Part shown: piece by piece, positions 20,201 to 28,569 of the stretch | Position numbering within the stretch: the first letter of the stretch is position 1 | Layout of the letters: the number at the start of each line of letters is the position of its first letter | Virus record (IMG/VR): IMGVR_UViG_3300035162_003119 | Coordinates: 1 to 37,150 of that record | DNA: 37,150 nt | Strand: one strand, 5' to 3' | DNA from: a virus | Notes under the pieces: generated by a model | Seen by the model: the letters and a program-made list of their open reading frames with translations, nothing else | Told to the model about the DNA's origin: nothing | Database searches by the model: none | Position numbers and translations under genes: made by a program

Positions 20201-23200
20201 AGACGGTGAAGACATTCGGCCAGCCTAATGGGGCGATCTCAAACAACGCTCTCGGGGACATTCCCAACATCATCGACGTAAGCGTCAAGGACAGGCTTCC
20301 ACGGGGTCGTGTCTGGGCCTACTACCCGAACGGGTCCAGTGCTCTGGAGACTGCGCTTGGGCTGACCGCTGGAGCCACCACAGGCAAGGCTACGCTCGTT
20401 CTGACCGTCCTGACGATGGATCAGTTTCCCATTGACCCCGCGACAGGGTTCCCTGACATTGACCCTACGACAGGGTTGATCCTGCCTCCTGTAGTGCCTG
20501 GGAATCCCGGCACAGGCGTCGTCTACTCGCTGGTGACAGGCAACCCTGACATAGCCACTCCAGCCTTTGAAGTGGGTCAGCGGGTCAACTACGGTAAGCC
20601 CGACGGGACTGTCTACTCGCTGAGTGACAGCCTGGGTAACGGCATCTTCATCGAGCAGGTGCTTGCGGGTTGCGTCGTCACACTGGCGACCAGTGACGGA
20701 GCAACCACTCCCGCGTTTACCTCGGTGGCTGGTAGCAACGTCTACACCGACAAGGACACCCTGACGAACCTCGATGGCGTGATCTCACCCGACAACGGCT
20801 ACTCGGACACGATGTACGTCGGCACCGGCGTGGGAGTGGACCCCATCGGTGACCCGCCCACGACCGCTGAGTTGACCCTGCTTGCGGAGTCGATGCCTGA
20901 GTACAGGCAGTTTTTCGATGTGGGGCTTCAGCGCAAGTCCGGTGACATCATCGACATCACGTTCCCAGGACCCGACGACAACTTCTTCCTGAACCTCCGG
21001 GCGATCTTCGGCCAGAACCCGCCTGACCCGCTCTCGTGCGTCGAAGGCACGGTCAAGTTCATCAACACGGCCTCGGAGCCACTTCAACTGCCGTGCCTGC
21101 TTGGCGAGGACAAGGACGACTCGGGTGACCAGCAGATCCCGTTCCTGCGCGGGACCCCGAACGAACTCACAGTGCTGCGCGAGGTTCAGCCCCTGCTGGA
21201 AGACCTCTACGTGGACACCACACTCACCCTCCCCTATGCTCCCGTGTACTACGACGATGCTCTCGGGTTGGGCACGGTCGCTGTGGTCGAGCAACAGAAC
21301 TTCAGTGCGGTGTACCCGAACGAGACCCTTGTCGGCGACGGTGCCCTCTACGAGAGCGCGACCTACATTGGCTACCCTCAGAACCCAGCCACGCTCTACA
21401 CGGCTCGCGATCTGAATGCGGCAGCCGTGTCCCCAACGGGATCCCCGGCAACGGGAACGGGCCTCGGTGATCTTAGGCGCTTCGATCTGCTGTTTTCTCA
21501 GGTCAACCAGACCGCCGTTGACCCTGCGTGGCTGGGCATGACGGGCATCCTGGATGTCGGGGACGTGGTCTACGACGCCTCGGGGTCCGGCACTCGGGCA
21601 TCCATCGAGATCCCACGCTTCGTGTCCCCTTGCGAGAAGGGCCAGATCCACAACTACACGTTGCTGGGCTGGGCGGCCTACGTCTCCGAGAGGGACATCA
21701 ACCCCGGTGAAGGTTTTGAAGTGTCCGTGGCGCTGAACCCGGCACCAAACCAGTTCACCTCGACGCTGTTGTTCAACAGTGTCACGGACATGCCTGACCT
21801 GAGTCTGCTGACCCCTCTGTTGGTGAACAACAACGCCTTCGTGATCCGCATTTACGACCCAGATGCGTTGGCAGCGGAAGCCTTCATCGGAGCCATCACC
21901 TTGATCTCAGGGTCTGGTGCTGCGGTAAAGCACTACTTCTACAACCACGCAGCCGGAACCATCACCACACCGAGCGTACTGGTGGCACCCACCTACGGGC
22001 CTACTGGGATCCTGATCCAGTACGACATGGCTCTCACCCCGACGCCGACCGACCCCCTGGAGACCGTGCTGGGACTGGTGCCCGGTCAACGCTACGATTT
22101 CCGGCTGGACATCGACACCTATGGGGCTCTCCCCACGACCAACGTGTCCTCGGCTGCGTTGGCGGGGGCACTCTATGGCTCCGACTCCTGTGCAGTGTTG
22201 CGTGATCGGCTGACATTCACGGAGGAGTTGGACCTCACGATGGCAAAGCCGCGTGACTACCTCCCTGCCAACGACGATGCCTACGAGATGGGTGCATCGT
22301 TGGATGTGGCCGAGTTCACGGCCAACGGGGTCTCTGGGCTGACGGCAAACCGTAGACAAGAGATCAACGGAGGCAGCCCCCTCTCATTCCTCAACCGCTA
22401 CAACACGACTCCTCAGTTCTATGTTGGCACCTACGACGGCACAGACGGGCGGCTCCGAGCCATGTCCTGGGAAGGGCATGGCAACCTACCTCTCCCGGCT
22501 GAGATCACCGACCTCCTCCTCTCCAGTGCCCCGTCCTCGGACGGGGACACCGGGGGAGAAATCCTGGAAGGCACCTTCCAGTTCTGGGACGGGGGATCAA
22601 GCCTCACGCCCGTGGCCACGGGCGTCGGTGCCTATGAGCGAGAAGGCAACCGCAACTACCTCTCCACAGTCACCGAAACTCTCGGAGCGGGCGGCAACGT
22701 CCTCGCCGGGGACATCTGTGTGGTGACTCAGAACCCCAGCGAAAATGGGGCGGTCAAGACTGGCTCGTACCTCGTGCGCCATGCCGTTCCGTTTGGGACA
22801 GACATCTGTGAGGCTGCCTCCAGCAACTTCGGAAACGCCCGACTTCTGGCTGCACGACAAGGGCCGGATGCCGCAGACCCCTTCCCTGCGGCTCAAGCAC
22901 CGTCGAAGCAACCTCGTGTAGACCTTGGCACTGGCGTAGCGTCCGTGCCTCCTGCTGGGCAAGGCTGCCTGGACCTGACCTCCCCCACGATTCAGGCGGT
23001 CACTGTGCTTGGGACGAGGATCACCCTCGCCAACGTGGTTCCAGTCACCGGGTCGGCTACTGGTTGCGGTTGGGAGAACCCCGCGACGGTCGGCCCTTAC
23101 CGTCTATATCTGGTGCTCAAAGACCAGTATGCCACCTACAGCGACGATGCTGGCGGGCCAGGTGTGCCGGGCTGGGTTGTGGACGCAGACGCAGTATGGT

Positions 23201-25695
23201 CGGTCGAAGTGACCAGTATCACCACGGGCTATGACGCGGAAGCACAGACCATCACGTTCCAAGCCAACACCACGACCTTGTCGAGAGCCAACCCCGCTGC
23301 CCCTCTCACCTGGGCTACTTTCCAGGCAGGAGCGGTCTCAGGCACTCGTGTTTCGGGAATGACCGCACTCCCCCTGAAGCAGATGGGATCACACCTCCCC
23401 ACGAACAACCTGGTGGGTGCTGATTACCTCGACGACGGGGGTGCTCAACCACTGCTGGCTGGGTTCCGTCGAATGTACCTCGGCAACCGCAACGGGAACA
23501 TGATCCAACCCTACTTCGATGCTGGGTACGCGGACTCCTTCACCGCCTTGTGGCTTGCGGGAGTCAACCTCTCCCACAGACTCGGTGCCGTTGTCCCCAC
23601 CGCTGGCGACATCGTGACGAACGTCCTTCAACCAGCCGACAACACTGACTTCTATGTGGATCGGGGTCAGCCAGTCTACGGTCGGATCTATGATCCCGCT
23701 GGACCCTCAACAAAGCCCATCGCAGGGGTTGTGTCCTCCCTGAGCCTTCACGACTGGCCTCGCAGCCAGTGGCAACTCCTCCACTTCGGCTCACTCCCTG
23801 GGATCCGAATCTACAACTCTTCGCAGGTGGACATCACTGGCACCCAGGTCATGGAATGCCTGCTGCCCCAAGACCGCTTCACCTTCGGTTCAAACATTGA
23901 CCCCACCGTGGGTGATCCTGGCTACTACGCCCTCTCGGGGGTGTTCCTGGAGCCGTCGTTCCCCCGTCCTGTGACCAACATCAACTCAACGGCGGCTAAG
24001 GTCACCTCGGCCACCTACGACAGCCTGACTGTGGATCAGATCGGGGCACGAGACTACGCCGCCTTCGGAGGTGCCACCGACTACGAGACGGTCACCGCTG
24101 CCATCCGACGAATCCGCCGGTTCCACAAGATTCAGGTGGACATCATCGACCTGATCAGGCCCTTGCGCTACGTCTACGAGATCAGGCGCGGGTTCGTGGG
24201 CTCCTACGTCGCTGGAACCCGCACACTGGTAGCCACAACGCCCGCCGTGTACGACGGCTACGCCACGAATCTCGGGGCATTCAACAACCGCGACGTGAAT
24301 ATCCATCAGGGAGATGTGGTTCGCGTGCTGAACGCTGCCGAAGAGGTGGTCGATACCGCAGAAATCCAGCGGGTCGAGGACGCCACCACCTTGATCCTAC
24401 GGCGACCCGGTTTGACCAATGCCGCGTTCTTGGCGGCTCCTGGGGACTTCACCTTTGAGGTCTACCTGGAGCAAGCCGTTGTCCCACACGAGCAATCGAA
24501 CGAGCAGTTGCTTGACCTCCTGACCCAAGAAACCGTGTTCACCCGCCGCGTGGATTACATTGACCCCACGCCGGGCGCTGAGATTGGCGGTGAGGTCACG
24601 GTCGCCAACGAGATGATGGACACAGGAGTCACCGACTGGGAGGCCGTGGGCGTCCAGGCGGGTGATTATGTGGTCATTGACCCGGCTGGTGACCTCTACA
24701 AGGAACAGGAGTCAGGTGCCCGACCCTCTGGGGACATGAGTGTCGTGGGGCGCAGCGCCCTCGTTCCGAGTCCTTACGTCCAGGGGGGTCCTTCCAGGTT
24801 GGACGACAACCGAGGCTTCTACAAGGTCGAGGAGGTCGGGCAGGACTCCGGGGGCGCAGCCCCCGGCACACTCACCCTTTCAGGCAGTTCCCGCTTCACC
24901 GATGGTGCCATATTCGGAAGCGCAACAGGTGTCGTCACGACTGACAGCCAGTACGTTGTCATGCCGACCATTCATGGCTCTCAACTGACCGGCGATGGGA
25001 TCGAGGATCAGCAGGCTCTACGCCCCACTGCACCTCCGGTCGGCAACTCCTACTACGCCCGAACCACGGGAACAACGGGCGACGACGGCTACAAGAGCAT
25101 CACTCCGTTTGCCTACCAGATCATCCGGCCCAACCCCATCTTCTCTAAGGACACCGTTGAGTTGATCCTGTTCACGCGGGAGAGGATGCTCTCATGGATC
25201 GACGAGATCACCACCCTGTGGAGCAAGAGCGGTGATTACTATGTTTTCCAGAGGGATGACCAGATCGAGGACGTAGGCTCTGACACGGATGCTTCCGCCG
25301 GGGCTGGTGTGCTATCGAACCTCGTGGCGGACAGTCTGCGAGGTCTCACTGACACGACCCCGTTTGCCAACATGTCTGACTGCCTCTCGGTGCTCGACAG
25401 GCGGTTCTGGATTCTGGATCTCACCCTCGACTTCCAACCCACGGGTGGCGCGGCGACGTACACCCAGTTCTCTACAGGGGACTACGCACAGCGTCCTGTG
25501 GAGCCTGACCTCATCGACGGCGTGTTGAACACGGACGACCTGTTTCGCAGCCAACGGTACGGTTGGATCACCTTCCGGGCGAACCGCACGGACGGTTCCA
25601 TCCGAAAGGCCACCCGAGAGACCCGTACACTGGCGAGCCGATTACAAAAACAACGCGAAGCCCTGATGCGCCAGAAGGGTCTGGACAAGGCGTAG
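14203..25695 (+). CDS. Giant virion-associated tail/baseplate protein (3830 aa)
   Basis: GTG start with GAGGG seven bases upstream; the frame runs 11.5 kb without interruption. Composition is even and beta-rich (Thr, Gly, Pro, Asp, Tyr; few Lys), as in large extracellular virion proteins, and no signal peptide or membrane segment is evident. Visible landmarks: small beta-modules such as VEPGYLLHILTGDNEGIYTV near residue 1005; a calcium-loop-like DTNGDKKLDKDG at 1301-1312; GRIIGDRDGKFRFFIGHDKR near 1805; a doubled FSRLFP around residue 1951-1967; a late module with VQAGDYVVIDPAG; and a basic helical tail (last ~45 residues). No lyase, lysozyme or protease signature is recognised. The size and place after the spike suggest a baseplate wedge or scaffold, or a central fibre. 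I do not recognise a named family. Confidence 0.7.
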   Translation: MGFKLNGFVLRPARVASGNAQDSNEAVTGVDRDHILSNNRMVSPPAGEITLESLGYQVRPEVRPDGTDVLVEPYADMYRAAVLERAVSKQSTEQYCLFAATTGSLSTVEDTAMAIVGAASTAVPIPGTLAVTNPSPPPSGWLDGTNEFYVRDAGQRDIASVISITILVGPSLFPVTYSVTNDDPSTGRVTLLGSLGGGVYSVERGDQILSTAYILASPSFWWTRNDDDMTRFGWDGKSSRWLPLKGGAAQNMGTVLPDTGYKLTPPPTRFQINDTLPGSSVFPDAYALVRLGLYADKDSTPLNILVVSDTAASGTWQSPTWDAYDAVVGVTNGVLLLSPTFVTTDAGRTLWYNAETFQSDADGDLGALAVLPTGSNQGFPSLSPVPGPTERPFLRIGSRRYLTPVPVDTDADLNAPSGVPTGSFEWSKATGKVVLSDIDIAKCIPGSATVDGDPADYEIPFLGARLYYDGVALSTQPLPLKAAVPGLNPDGYSLDGSDPVADHTLSSSGSVWVPRAVCMPPPGISGVRWEPDDTGDTPVVPGPSLLAVNQEPQTRPNGTGLVRRITGGAGTRLYGDSFFFTTDYAYENTDVVEYDEDLKTLKFKVPKNGVEISRMTVSASQPTNWDNTSRIQLRRRPVKGQPLYFRQAEVVPSVYADEAKVYSRLAEPYSVAGTETLRFAIDGAVFTWSGSSLNATGVAANYTAQEVADSLNTLSAGIAGVLRGRIYLRAADLAAGIVEIGWNVDPGDGSTDYTDLSGHAMLGLLPGWRVDTNGTTFRWLPDNGAFMGLFRSAVNMDMSDSTPDIRAVGRVNDSLLLASVNAYPFVAVSPPPLVDLPGYTATSHFEAVIGLLTIELENYQTTLDVGVVYDWVNDRFTWCSDGRTGGTQIPYPTSALQLANVGVFPETVSPLAMDDAAYGLNLRRATDAAGQTLPADFAVPEDLTGSDTTIDFLMPGNGGPGQAVLVTPEGAEAATGGKGETTAGSGVFFDANVSDQSDLAAAVEPGYLLHILTGDNEGIYTVIGVVTGSPTLITVTPDFAATDLTTQWRIYEAKPRSAVDLTLLADVQQVATSHFPENPFKVRTLTSVGQVGASLVANVADALASTRTVSLRFGLGPIAANERTVSYLVQGTNLGPVVAAGLVCPDPADPHLTLSGGAAAYFQIRVGAKVYSLGAGNLTLDTGTPAVDGIDVSTTGATTGEILIGAGVIADLTGSAVYYDQTFLDPTDVPSGTCEIAPLDGSVNINSTDAGAYVNDIAYFVEQMVTDNDRDAKINPMNGSLLFSKPLRALQIVEVNYFQADTNGDKKLDKDGNPVEITEFLPLMVSLETCAYVSNTEWAYNPTGRTLSATVEPMMWVGTNLMNYAGVKNATADKGVLSITDETAALLKTSAATVVRINYGVLEAFGGETAYTVSKPPVFCKPFWIEADSSTFTLETDRTADFVRGLLMVLGPTPLYIESSTYSATTDLTTVTIFPTPENEVGSRAPGRDAGLTLSDFLVSVSRGGGAGFMPVLDTSVTPLLECDKGQVAVAFYGDVRRYMNTDHLLEIGGYPYLIVNSELSSDGYNTLVQVASPLAKQHDNSEEVRVSVRRLYLNPPVEFTGISPFIPSEEYDLFLMGITDSAGALLPGKALVEGFDYTIDPTTGEVAFQAPTQGALQPGEYLHLRYTRLVSVGPTVVEGAIVYPVYRAKYLYTATPSVENRLLGAALKGEYTYRSQDSFFYSVEALEEYLGEVSVASASQGIIPFSGGPVFFSDPGSDPSKQGGYGLRGGVVDAQDQDRAARVFVEFFNGVTLAFEQVLEAIDGRIIGDRDGKFRFFIGHDKRYAPPGYEDEITGNLNQRLLWRDLIDAWAPSAFEDDDGYYRTKDYLYLPTTATVEEPRVRPGETSGTAMDPSSLSAFTDRQRRLIKNDMDDRILKGSGRSKTEFKVSTMFSLVRVKGDFDDMWEDHRFSRLFPTETEHFSRLFPGINYDPAAQDPGFFTPGRDIEMPGPEPGETSIQTVKTFGQPNGAISNNALGDIPNIIDVSVKDRLPRGRVWAYYPNGSSALETALGLTAGATTGKATLVLTVLTMDQFPIDPATGFPDIDPTTGLILPPVVPGNPGTGVVYSLVTGNPDIATPAFEVGQRVNYGKPDGTVYSLSDSLGNGIFIEQVLAGCVVTLATSDGATTPAFTSVAGSNVYTDKDTLTNLDGVISPDNGYSDTMYVGTGVGVDPIGDPPTTAELTLLAESMPEYRQFFDVGLQRKSGDIIDITFPGPDDNFFLNLRAIFGQNPPDPLSCVEGTVKFINTASEPLQLPCLLGEDKDDSGDQQIPFLRGTPNELTVLREVQPLLEDLYVDTTLTLPYAPVYYDDALGLGTVAVVEQQNFSAVYPNETLVGDGALYESATYIGYPQNPATLYTARDLNAAAVSPTGSPATGTGLGDLRRFDLLFSQVNQTAVDPAWLGMTGILDVGDVVYDASGSGTRASIEIPRFVSPCEKGQIHNYTLLGWAAYVSERDINPGEGFEVSVALNPAPNQFTSTLLFNSVTDMPDLSLLTPLLVNNNAFVIRIYDPDALAAEAFIGAITLISGSGAAVKHYFYNHAAGTITTPSVLVAPTYGPTGILIQYDMALTPTPTDPLETVLGLVPGQRYDFRLDIDTYGALPTTNVSSAALAGALYGSDSCAVLRDRLTFTEELDLTMAKPRDYLPANDDAYEMGASLDVAEFTANGVSGLTANRRQEINGGSPLSFLNRYNTTPQFYVGTYDGTDGRLRAMSWEGHGNLPLPAEITDLLLSSAPSSDGDTGGEILEGTFQFWDGGSSLTPVATGVGAYEREGNRNYLSTVTETLGAGGNVLAGDICVVTQNPSENGAVKTGSYLVRHAVPFGTDICEAASSNFGNARLLAARQGPDAADPFPAAQAPSKQPRVDLGTGVASVPPAGQGCLDLTSPTIQAVTVLGTRITLANVVPVTGSATGCGWENPATVGPYRLYLVLKDQYATYSDDAGGPGVPGWVVDADAVWSVEVTSITTGYDAEAQTITFQANTTTLSRANPAAPLTWATFQAGAVSGTRVSGMTALPLKQMGSHLPTNNLVGADYLDDGGAQPLLAGFRRMYLGNRNGNMIQPYFDAGYADSFTALWLAGVNLSHRLGAVVPTAGDIVTNVLQPADNTDFYVDRGQPVYGRIYDPAGPSTKPIAGVVSSLSLHDWPRSQWQLLHFGSLPGIRIYNSSQVDITGTQVMECLLPQDRFTFGSNIDPTVGDPGYYALSGVFLEPSFPRPVTNINSTAAKVTSATYDSLTVDQIGARDYAAFGGATDYETVTAAIRRIRRFHKIQVDIIDLIRPLRYVYEIRRGFVGSYVAGTRTLVATTPAVYDGYATNLGAFNNRDVNIHQGDVVRVLNAAEEVVDTAEIQRVEDATTLILRRPGLTNAAFLAAPGDFTFEVYLEQAVVPHEQSNEQLLDLLTQETVFTRRVDYIDPTPGAEIGGEVTVANEMMDTGVTDWEAVGVQAGDYVVIDPAGDLYKEQESGARPSGDMSVVGRSALVPSPYVQGGPSRLDDNRGFYKVEEVGQDSGGAAPGTLTLSGSSRFTDGAIFGSATGVVTTDSQYVVMPTIHGSQLTGDGIEDQQALRPTAPPVGNSYYARTTGTTGDDGYKSITPFAYQIIRPNPIFSKDTVELILFTRERMLSWIDEITTLWSKSGDYYVFQRDDQIEDVGSDTDASAGAGVLSNLVADSLRGLTDTTPFANMSDCLSVLDRRFWILDLTLDFQPTGGAATYTQFSTGDYAQRPVEPDLIDGVLNTDDLFRSQRYGWITFRANRTDGSIRKATRETRTLASRLQKQREALMRQKGLDKA
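20053..20102 (+). repeat. 17-bp direct repeat inside the giant gene
   Basis: The sequence ttctcgcgtctgttccc occurs at 20053-20069 and again at 20086-20102, exactly 33 bases (11 codons) apart and in frame. It encodes FSRLFP twice, in DHRFSRLFPTETEHFSRLFP. The perfect DNA identity suggests a small recent duplication. Confidence 0.9.
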
Positions 25696-25737
25696 CCTCG
25701 GTAGTGTGGCTGTATGCCAAGAGCAGTGGGAGACCCC

Positions 25738-25971
25738 ATGGATGACATCGAAGAAATCAAGCAACGGTTGAAGGAGATGGGCATCCCCTTCAACGGCGAG
25801 TGGGGTGCAACGACTAAGCGGACCAACATCGAATCCCCCATGGTCAGGAAACAGAAGGTGGCGTTGCACCGTTTGGAAGGCATCCTCCAAAGCCAGTTGG
25901 ACCAAGACCAGGAGAAGGTGGCAATGCTCCATGTTCAACTCCAGCGCCTAAAGAACGGCGGGGGTTCATAA
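25738..25971 (+). CDS. Small helical coiled-coil protein (77 aa)
   Basis: I chose the ATG at 25738 because GGGAGA lies just upstream; the in-frame ATG at 25714 has no ribosome site. The protein starts MDDIEEIKQRLKEMGIPF, continues with a polar middle, and ends in a long helix with heptad-like spacing (HRLEGILQSQLDQDQEKVAM). The stop TAA touches the ATG of the next gene. It lies between two very large tail genes, so it may be a small assembly factor or a baseplate bridging subunit. No family is recognised. The preceding gap 25696-25737 is only 42 bases and shows no clear promoter or terminator. Confidence 0.6.
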   Translation: MDDIEEIKQRLKEMGIPFNGEWGATTKRTNIESPMVRKQKVALHRLEGILQSQLDQDQEKVAMLHVQLQRLKNGGGS

Positions 25972-28569
25972 ATGGCAGAGAAACCCAAGGACTGGCTCGT
26001 AGTTCAGCCGAGTCTGGATCCCATCTTGGCGGTCCCAAACGCGGTCATCGGCACCCTCGACTCGGTGCTGTCCTTCATGATCACGATCCTCAACATCACC
26101 AACGTGATCCTCAACGTGGTCAAGGTGTTCCTCGTTGGGCTGCTCAACCCGATCAGAGCCATCGTAGAGGCCATAGTAGAAGAGATCAGGGCGTTCTTCC
26201 ACGATCTCAGGCAGTTGGGGATCTACCTCACTGGCGACTGGAGCCTCATCGAAGTCAAACCCGTTAATCGAACTGAAGAACTGCTTGGCGGCTACGAAGC
26301 CTACGAGCGCCGAATGCTCAAACGGCTCCTGAACCGCAAAGACCCCGGACGACCAGACTTCACATCGCGGTCGGCGTGCATCGCCTTGTTCACTTACCGT
26401 TCGTCGGGGGATGTTGTCACCCTGATCGAGTTGATCAACCGCATCAAGGCGTTCTTCGGAGCCGGGGGGGAGACCAAGGGAGCACCTTACGCCGCTCCGA
26501 CCGTACCTGAGGCTGAGTTCCAGACCGCGACCTCAATCCTTCGGCAGCCCCTCCCCAACTTGGGGGGTCCACCCACGAAGGTGGTCTTGACCTGGGCAAT
26601 GCCCGGCACGGGGTCGCTGTTCAGCGACCCTCCTGCGGGGTTTCTCGTCCACGTTTCCACGGTGCCCAACGGCTTCGGGGTGCGGACGATGATGTTCGAT
26701 GCCAGGGGCGAGGCGGATGACGTTGTGGCTCCCGGATACCAACCGTCGGTCGGAATCGACGCAACCACGGGGTCAGAGTTGCGGCTTTTCGGTGGGGTCA
26801 GCGACCTCTCGACAGAGTTCTCTGACTTCAGCGACGTTGCGCGGGACTCGCTCCAAGCCAACAAGTTGCTGTTGTCATTGGACCAGAACACCCCGTTGAT
26901 CCCACCAGGCGAACTTCTGGTGGACGGCGGAGTTCCCCTCGGAGGGGCTACCTACTTCGTCAAGGTCAGCGGGTTCAGCAAGGCGGTTCCTGGTCAGTCT
27001 TACTCGGCGACCCTGAACTACGAAGACCTCCCGCAAGCCATCGCTGTGGAGGCAGACGGCAGTGGTGGGGTCACGGTCAGCGGAGAGGACTGCTACACGT
27101 TCTACGCACGAGCCAGGCCCGTCACGAAGACCTACGCAGATGCCCTGGGTGATGTAAAGGAAGGGACATCGAGAGCCCCTGCTCTCGTTGGCGGCGAAAC
27201 TCTGAAGTTGAATCACTGGTCCAACAAGCAGATCACCGCTAACTCCTCGGCTCTGTTTCTCCCGACGCCGGGCGCACCAGGACCGACACCTTCCTCAGAG
27301 GTCACTGCTGGGGAGGTTGGCCCAGCCTCAGCCCCGGCTGTGTTTAGTATGCCGACGGCTGCTGCAATGGATCTGGTCACGGCGACAATAGTGGCGTTGG
27401 AGATCCTACTCTTGGTCCGCGTTGATCTCACAGAGGTAACAGCCGCCATGGGGGGATTCGCATACGGTGCCAAGAACACCTATGAACCAGGGGCAGCGAC
27501 TGGCCTGGAGGCTTTCAGGGATCAGATGACCTCGATGGAGGTTGATCTATCCGTCTTCTACGAGCAGACGGACTCCAAGAAGTTTCGGCGAAGGGTCCGC
27601 CGCCTGTGTCGGCAGTCCGCCACCCGGAAGTTCCTGCAAGCGCCCTCAGAGTCCATCGCGGCTACCGTTGCAGAGCAGGTGCGGACCCTCCTCGACTTCA
27701 AGTGGTCGGATATTGACTCCAGGTGGCCCGACTACAGCATCCTGGAGACCATGTCCAACCAGAGTGGGACGTGGGGCGTGGCGGCCAACCCGATGGGAGC
27801 GGGTCTGACGGAGATGTCGGGACGGCTCCGTCGCGGAGCAACCGTCGGGGGAGAAGACCTATGGTTGAGCCGCGAGGGGCTGTTCCCCCCCAAGGTGTTC
27901 TCGTCCGGCACGACTACGCCAGAGGCCCTGGCCAGGGCTGGCCTACCACCTACTGGCTGGTACCAAGGCCAAGGCTACTCCGACTACTGTCCTGTGTTGT
28001 TCAGCACCCTCGACGAAGCAAGCACCGCTCTGCGCCCCCTCTACATGCAGTTCGTCCGACGACTGCTCATAGACTACGACGGAGGCAGTATGCTCCAAGC
28101 AGCGTCGGTGGTCCTGGGCATCGTTGCAGCCCCCGATGCCCCGTCACCCTCCGAGACCGAGTGGCTATCGGTAAGGTTCCTCGACGATGCTCTCGCCCCT
28201 CTTGATGCCCTGCTGGTGGATGTCGAGAAGTACCTACTTGCGATCCTGGACGGTCTAAAGGGCACGATCGACAAGATCGTTGCTTACATTGAGGCTATTC
28301 AGGCCCGCATCTTCCAGGTCCAAGCCCTTATCGAGATGATCCGTGCGCTCCTGAACTCGCTCTCGATGTTTAGCCTGCCGTCCTTTTCGGGGCTGTTGCT
28401 CGTCGAAAACGGTACAGATGGGATCACGAGGGGGTTGATCACCGCAGGGAACAAGCCTTCAGACTCAGCATTGTCCTACGGAGGCGGTGTGCTGGTCATG
28501 GCGGGAGGTCTGCCTGTGATCCTGCTGGAGATTCTTGAACTGATCCTCGGTGCCGAGGGAGGTGAGTAG
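25972..28569 (+). CDS. Large tail/baseplate protein with amphipathic helices at both ends (865 aa)
   Basis: The ATG follows the previous TAA directly. Residues about 20-80 form long hydrophobic or amphipathic helices (SFMITILNITNVILNVVKVF; RAIVEAIVEEIRAFFHDLRQ). Residues about 195-230 look like a fibronectin-type-III strand series (TKVVLTWAMPG, PAGFLVHVSTVP). The central part is beta-rich to about residue 400. Then comes a helical, basic part with RRRVRRLCRQSATRKF near residue 542, and residues about 743-800 are again long helices rich in Ile/Leu/Ala (KYLLAILDGLKGTIDKIVAY, QVQALIEMIRALLNSL). Such proteins occur in large-phage tail modules; the repeated helices may be buried in a wedge or fibre core, not membrane-spanning. 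The role is inferred from position between the giant gene and the fibre region. Confidence 0.6.
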   Translation: MAEKPKDWLVVQPSLDPILAVPNAVIGTLDSVLSFMITILNITNVILNVVKVFLVGLLNPIRAIVEAIVEEIRAFFHDLRQLGIYLTGDWSLIEVKPVNRTEELLGGYEAYERRMLKRLLNRKDPGRPDFTSRSACIALFTYRSSGDVVTLIELINRIKAFFGAGGETKGAPYAAPTVPEAEFQTATSILRQPLPNLGGPPTKVVLTWAMPGTGSLFSDPPAGFLVHVSTVPNGFGVRTMMFDARGEADDVVAPGYQPSVGIDATTGSELRLFGGVSDLSTEFSDFSDVARDSLQANKLLLSLDQNTPLIPPGELLVDGGVPLGGATYFVKVSGFSKAVPGQSYSATLNYEDLPQAIAVEADGSGGVTVSGEDCYTFYARARPVTKTYADALGDVKEGTSRAPALVGGETLKLNHWSNKQITANSSALFLPTPGAPGPTPSSEVTAGEVGPASAPAVFSMPTAAAMDLVTATIVALEILLLVRVDLTEVTAAMGGFAYGAKNTYEPGAATGLEAFRDQMTSMEVDLSVFYEQTDSKKFRRRVRRLCRQSATRKFLQAPSESIAATVAEQVRTLLDFKWSDIDSRWPDYSILETMSNQSGTWGVAANPMGAGLTEMSGRLRRGATVGGEDLWLSREGLFPPKVFSSGTTTPEALARAGLPPTGWYQGQGYSDYCPVLFSTLDEASTALRPLYMQFVRRLLIDYDGGSMLQAASVVLGIVAAPDAPSPSETEWLSVRFLDDALAPLDALLVDVEKYLLAILDGLKGTIDKIVAYIEAIQARIFQVQALIEMIRALLNSLSMFSLPSFSGLLLVENGTDGITRGLITAGNKPSDSALSYGGGVLVMAGGLPVILLEILELILGAEGGE

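Noticed and set aside
20785-21651. Antisense open frame (288 aa) inside the giant gene
   Set aside because: Arg/Val/Gly-rich mirror composition, no start signal, and opposite a continuous well-supported gene.
25696-25737. Promoter in the gap after the giant gene (ggtagtgtggctgtatgcc)
   Set aside because: Loosely similar words in the other larger gaps do not align in spacing, and no standard -35/-10 pair is present.
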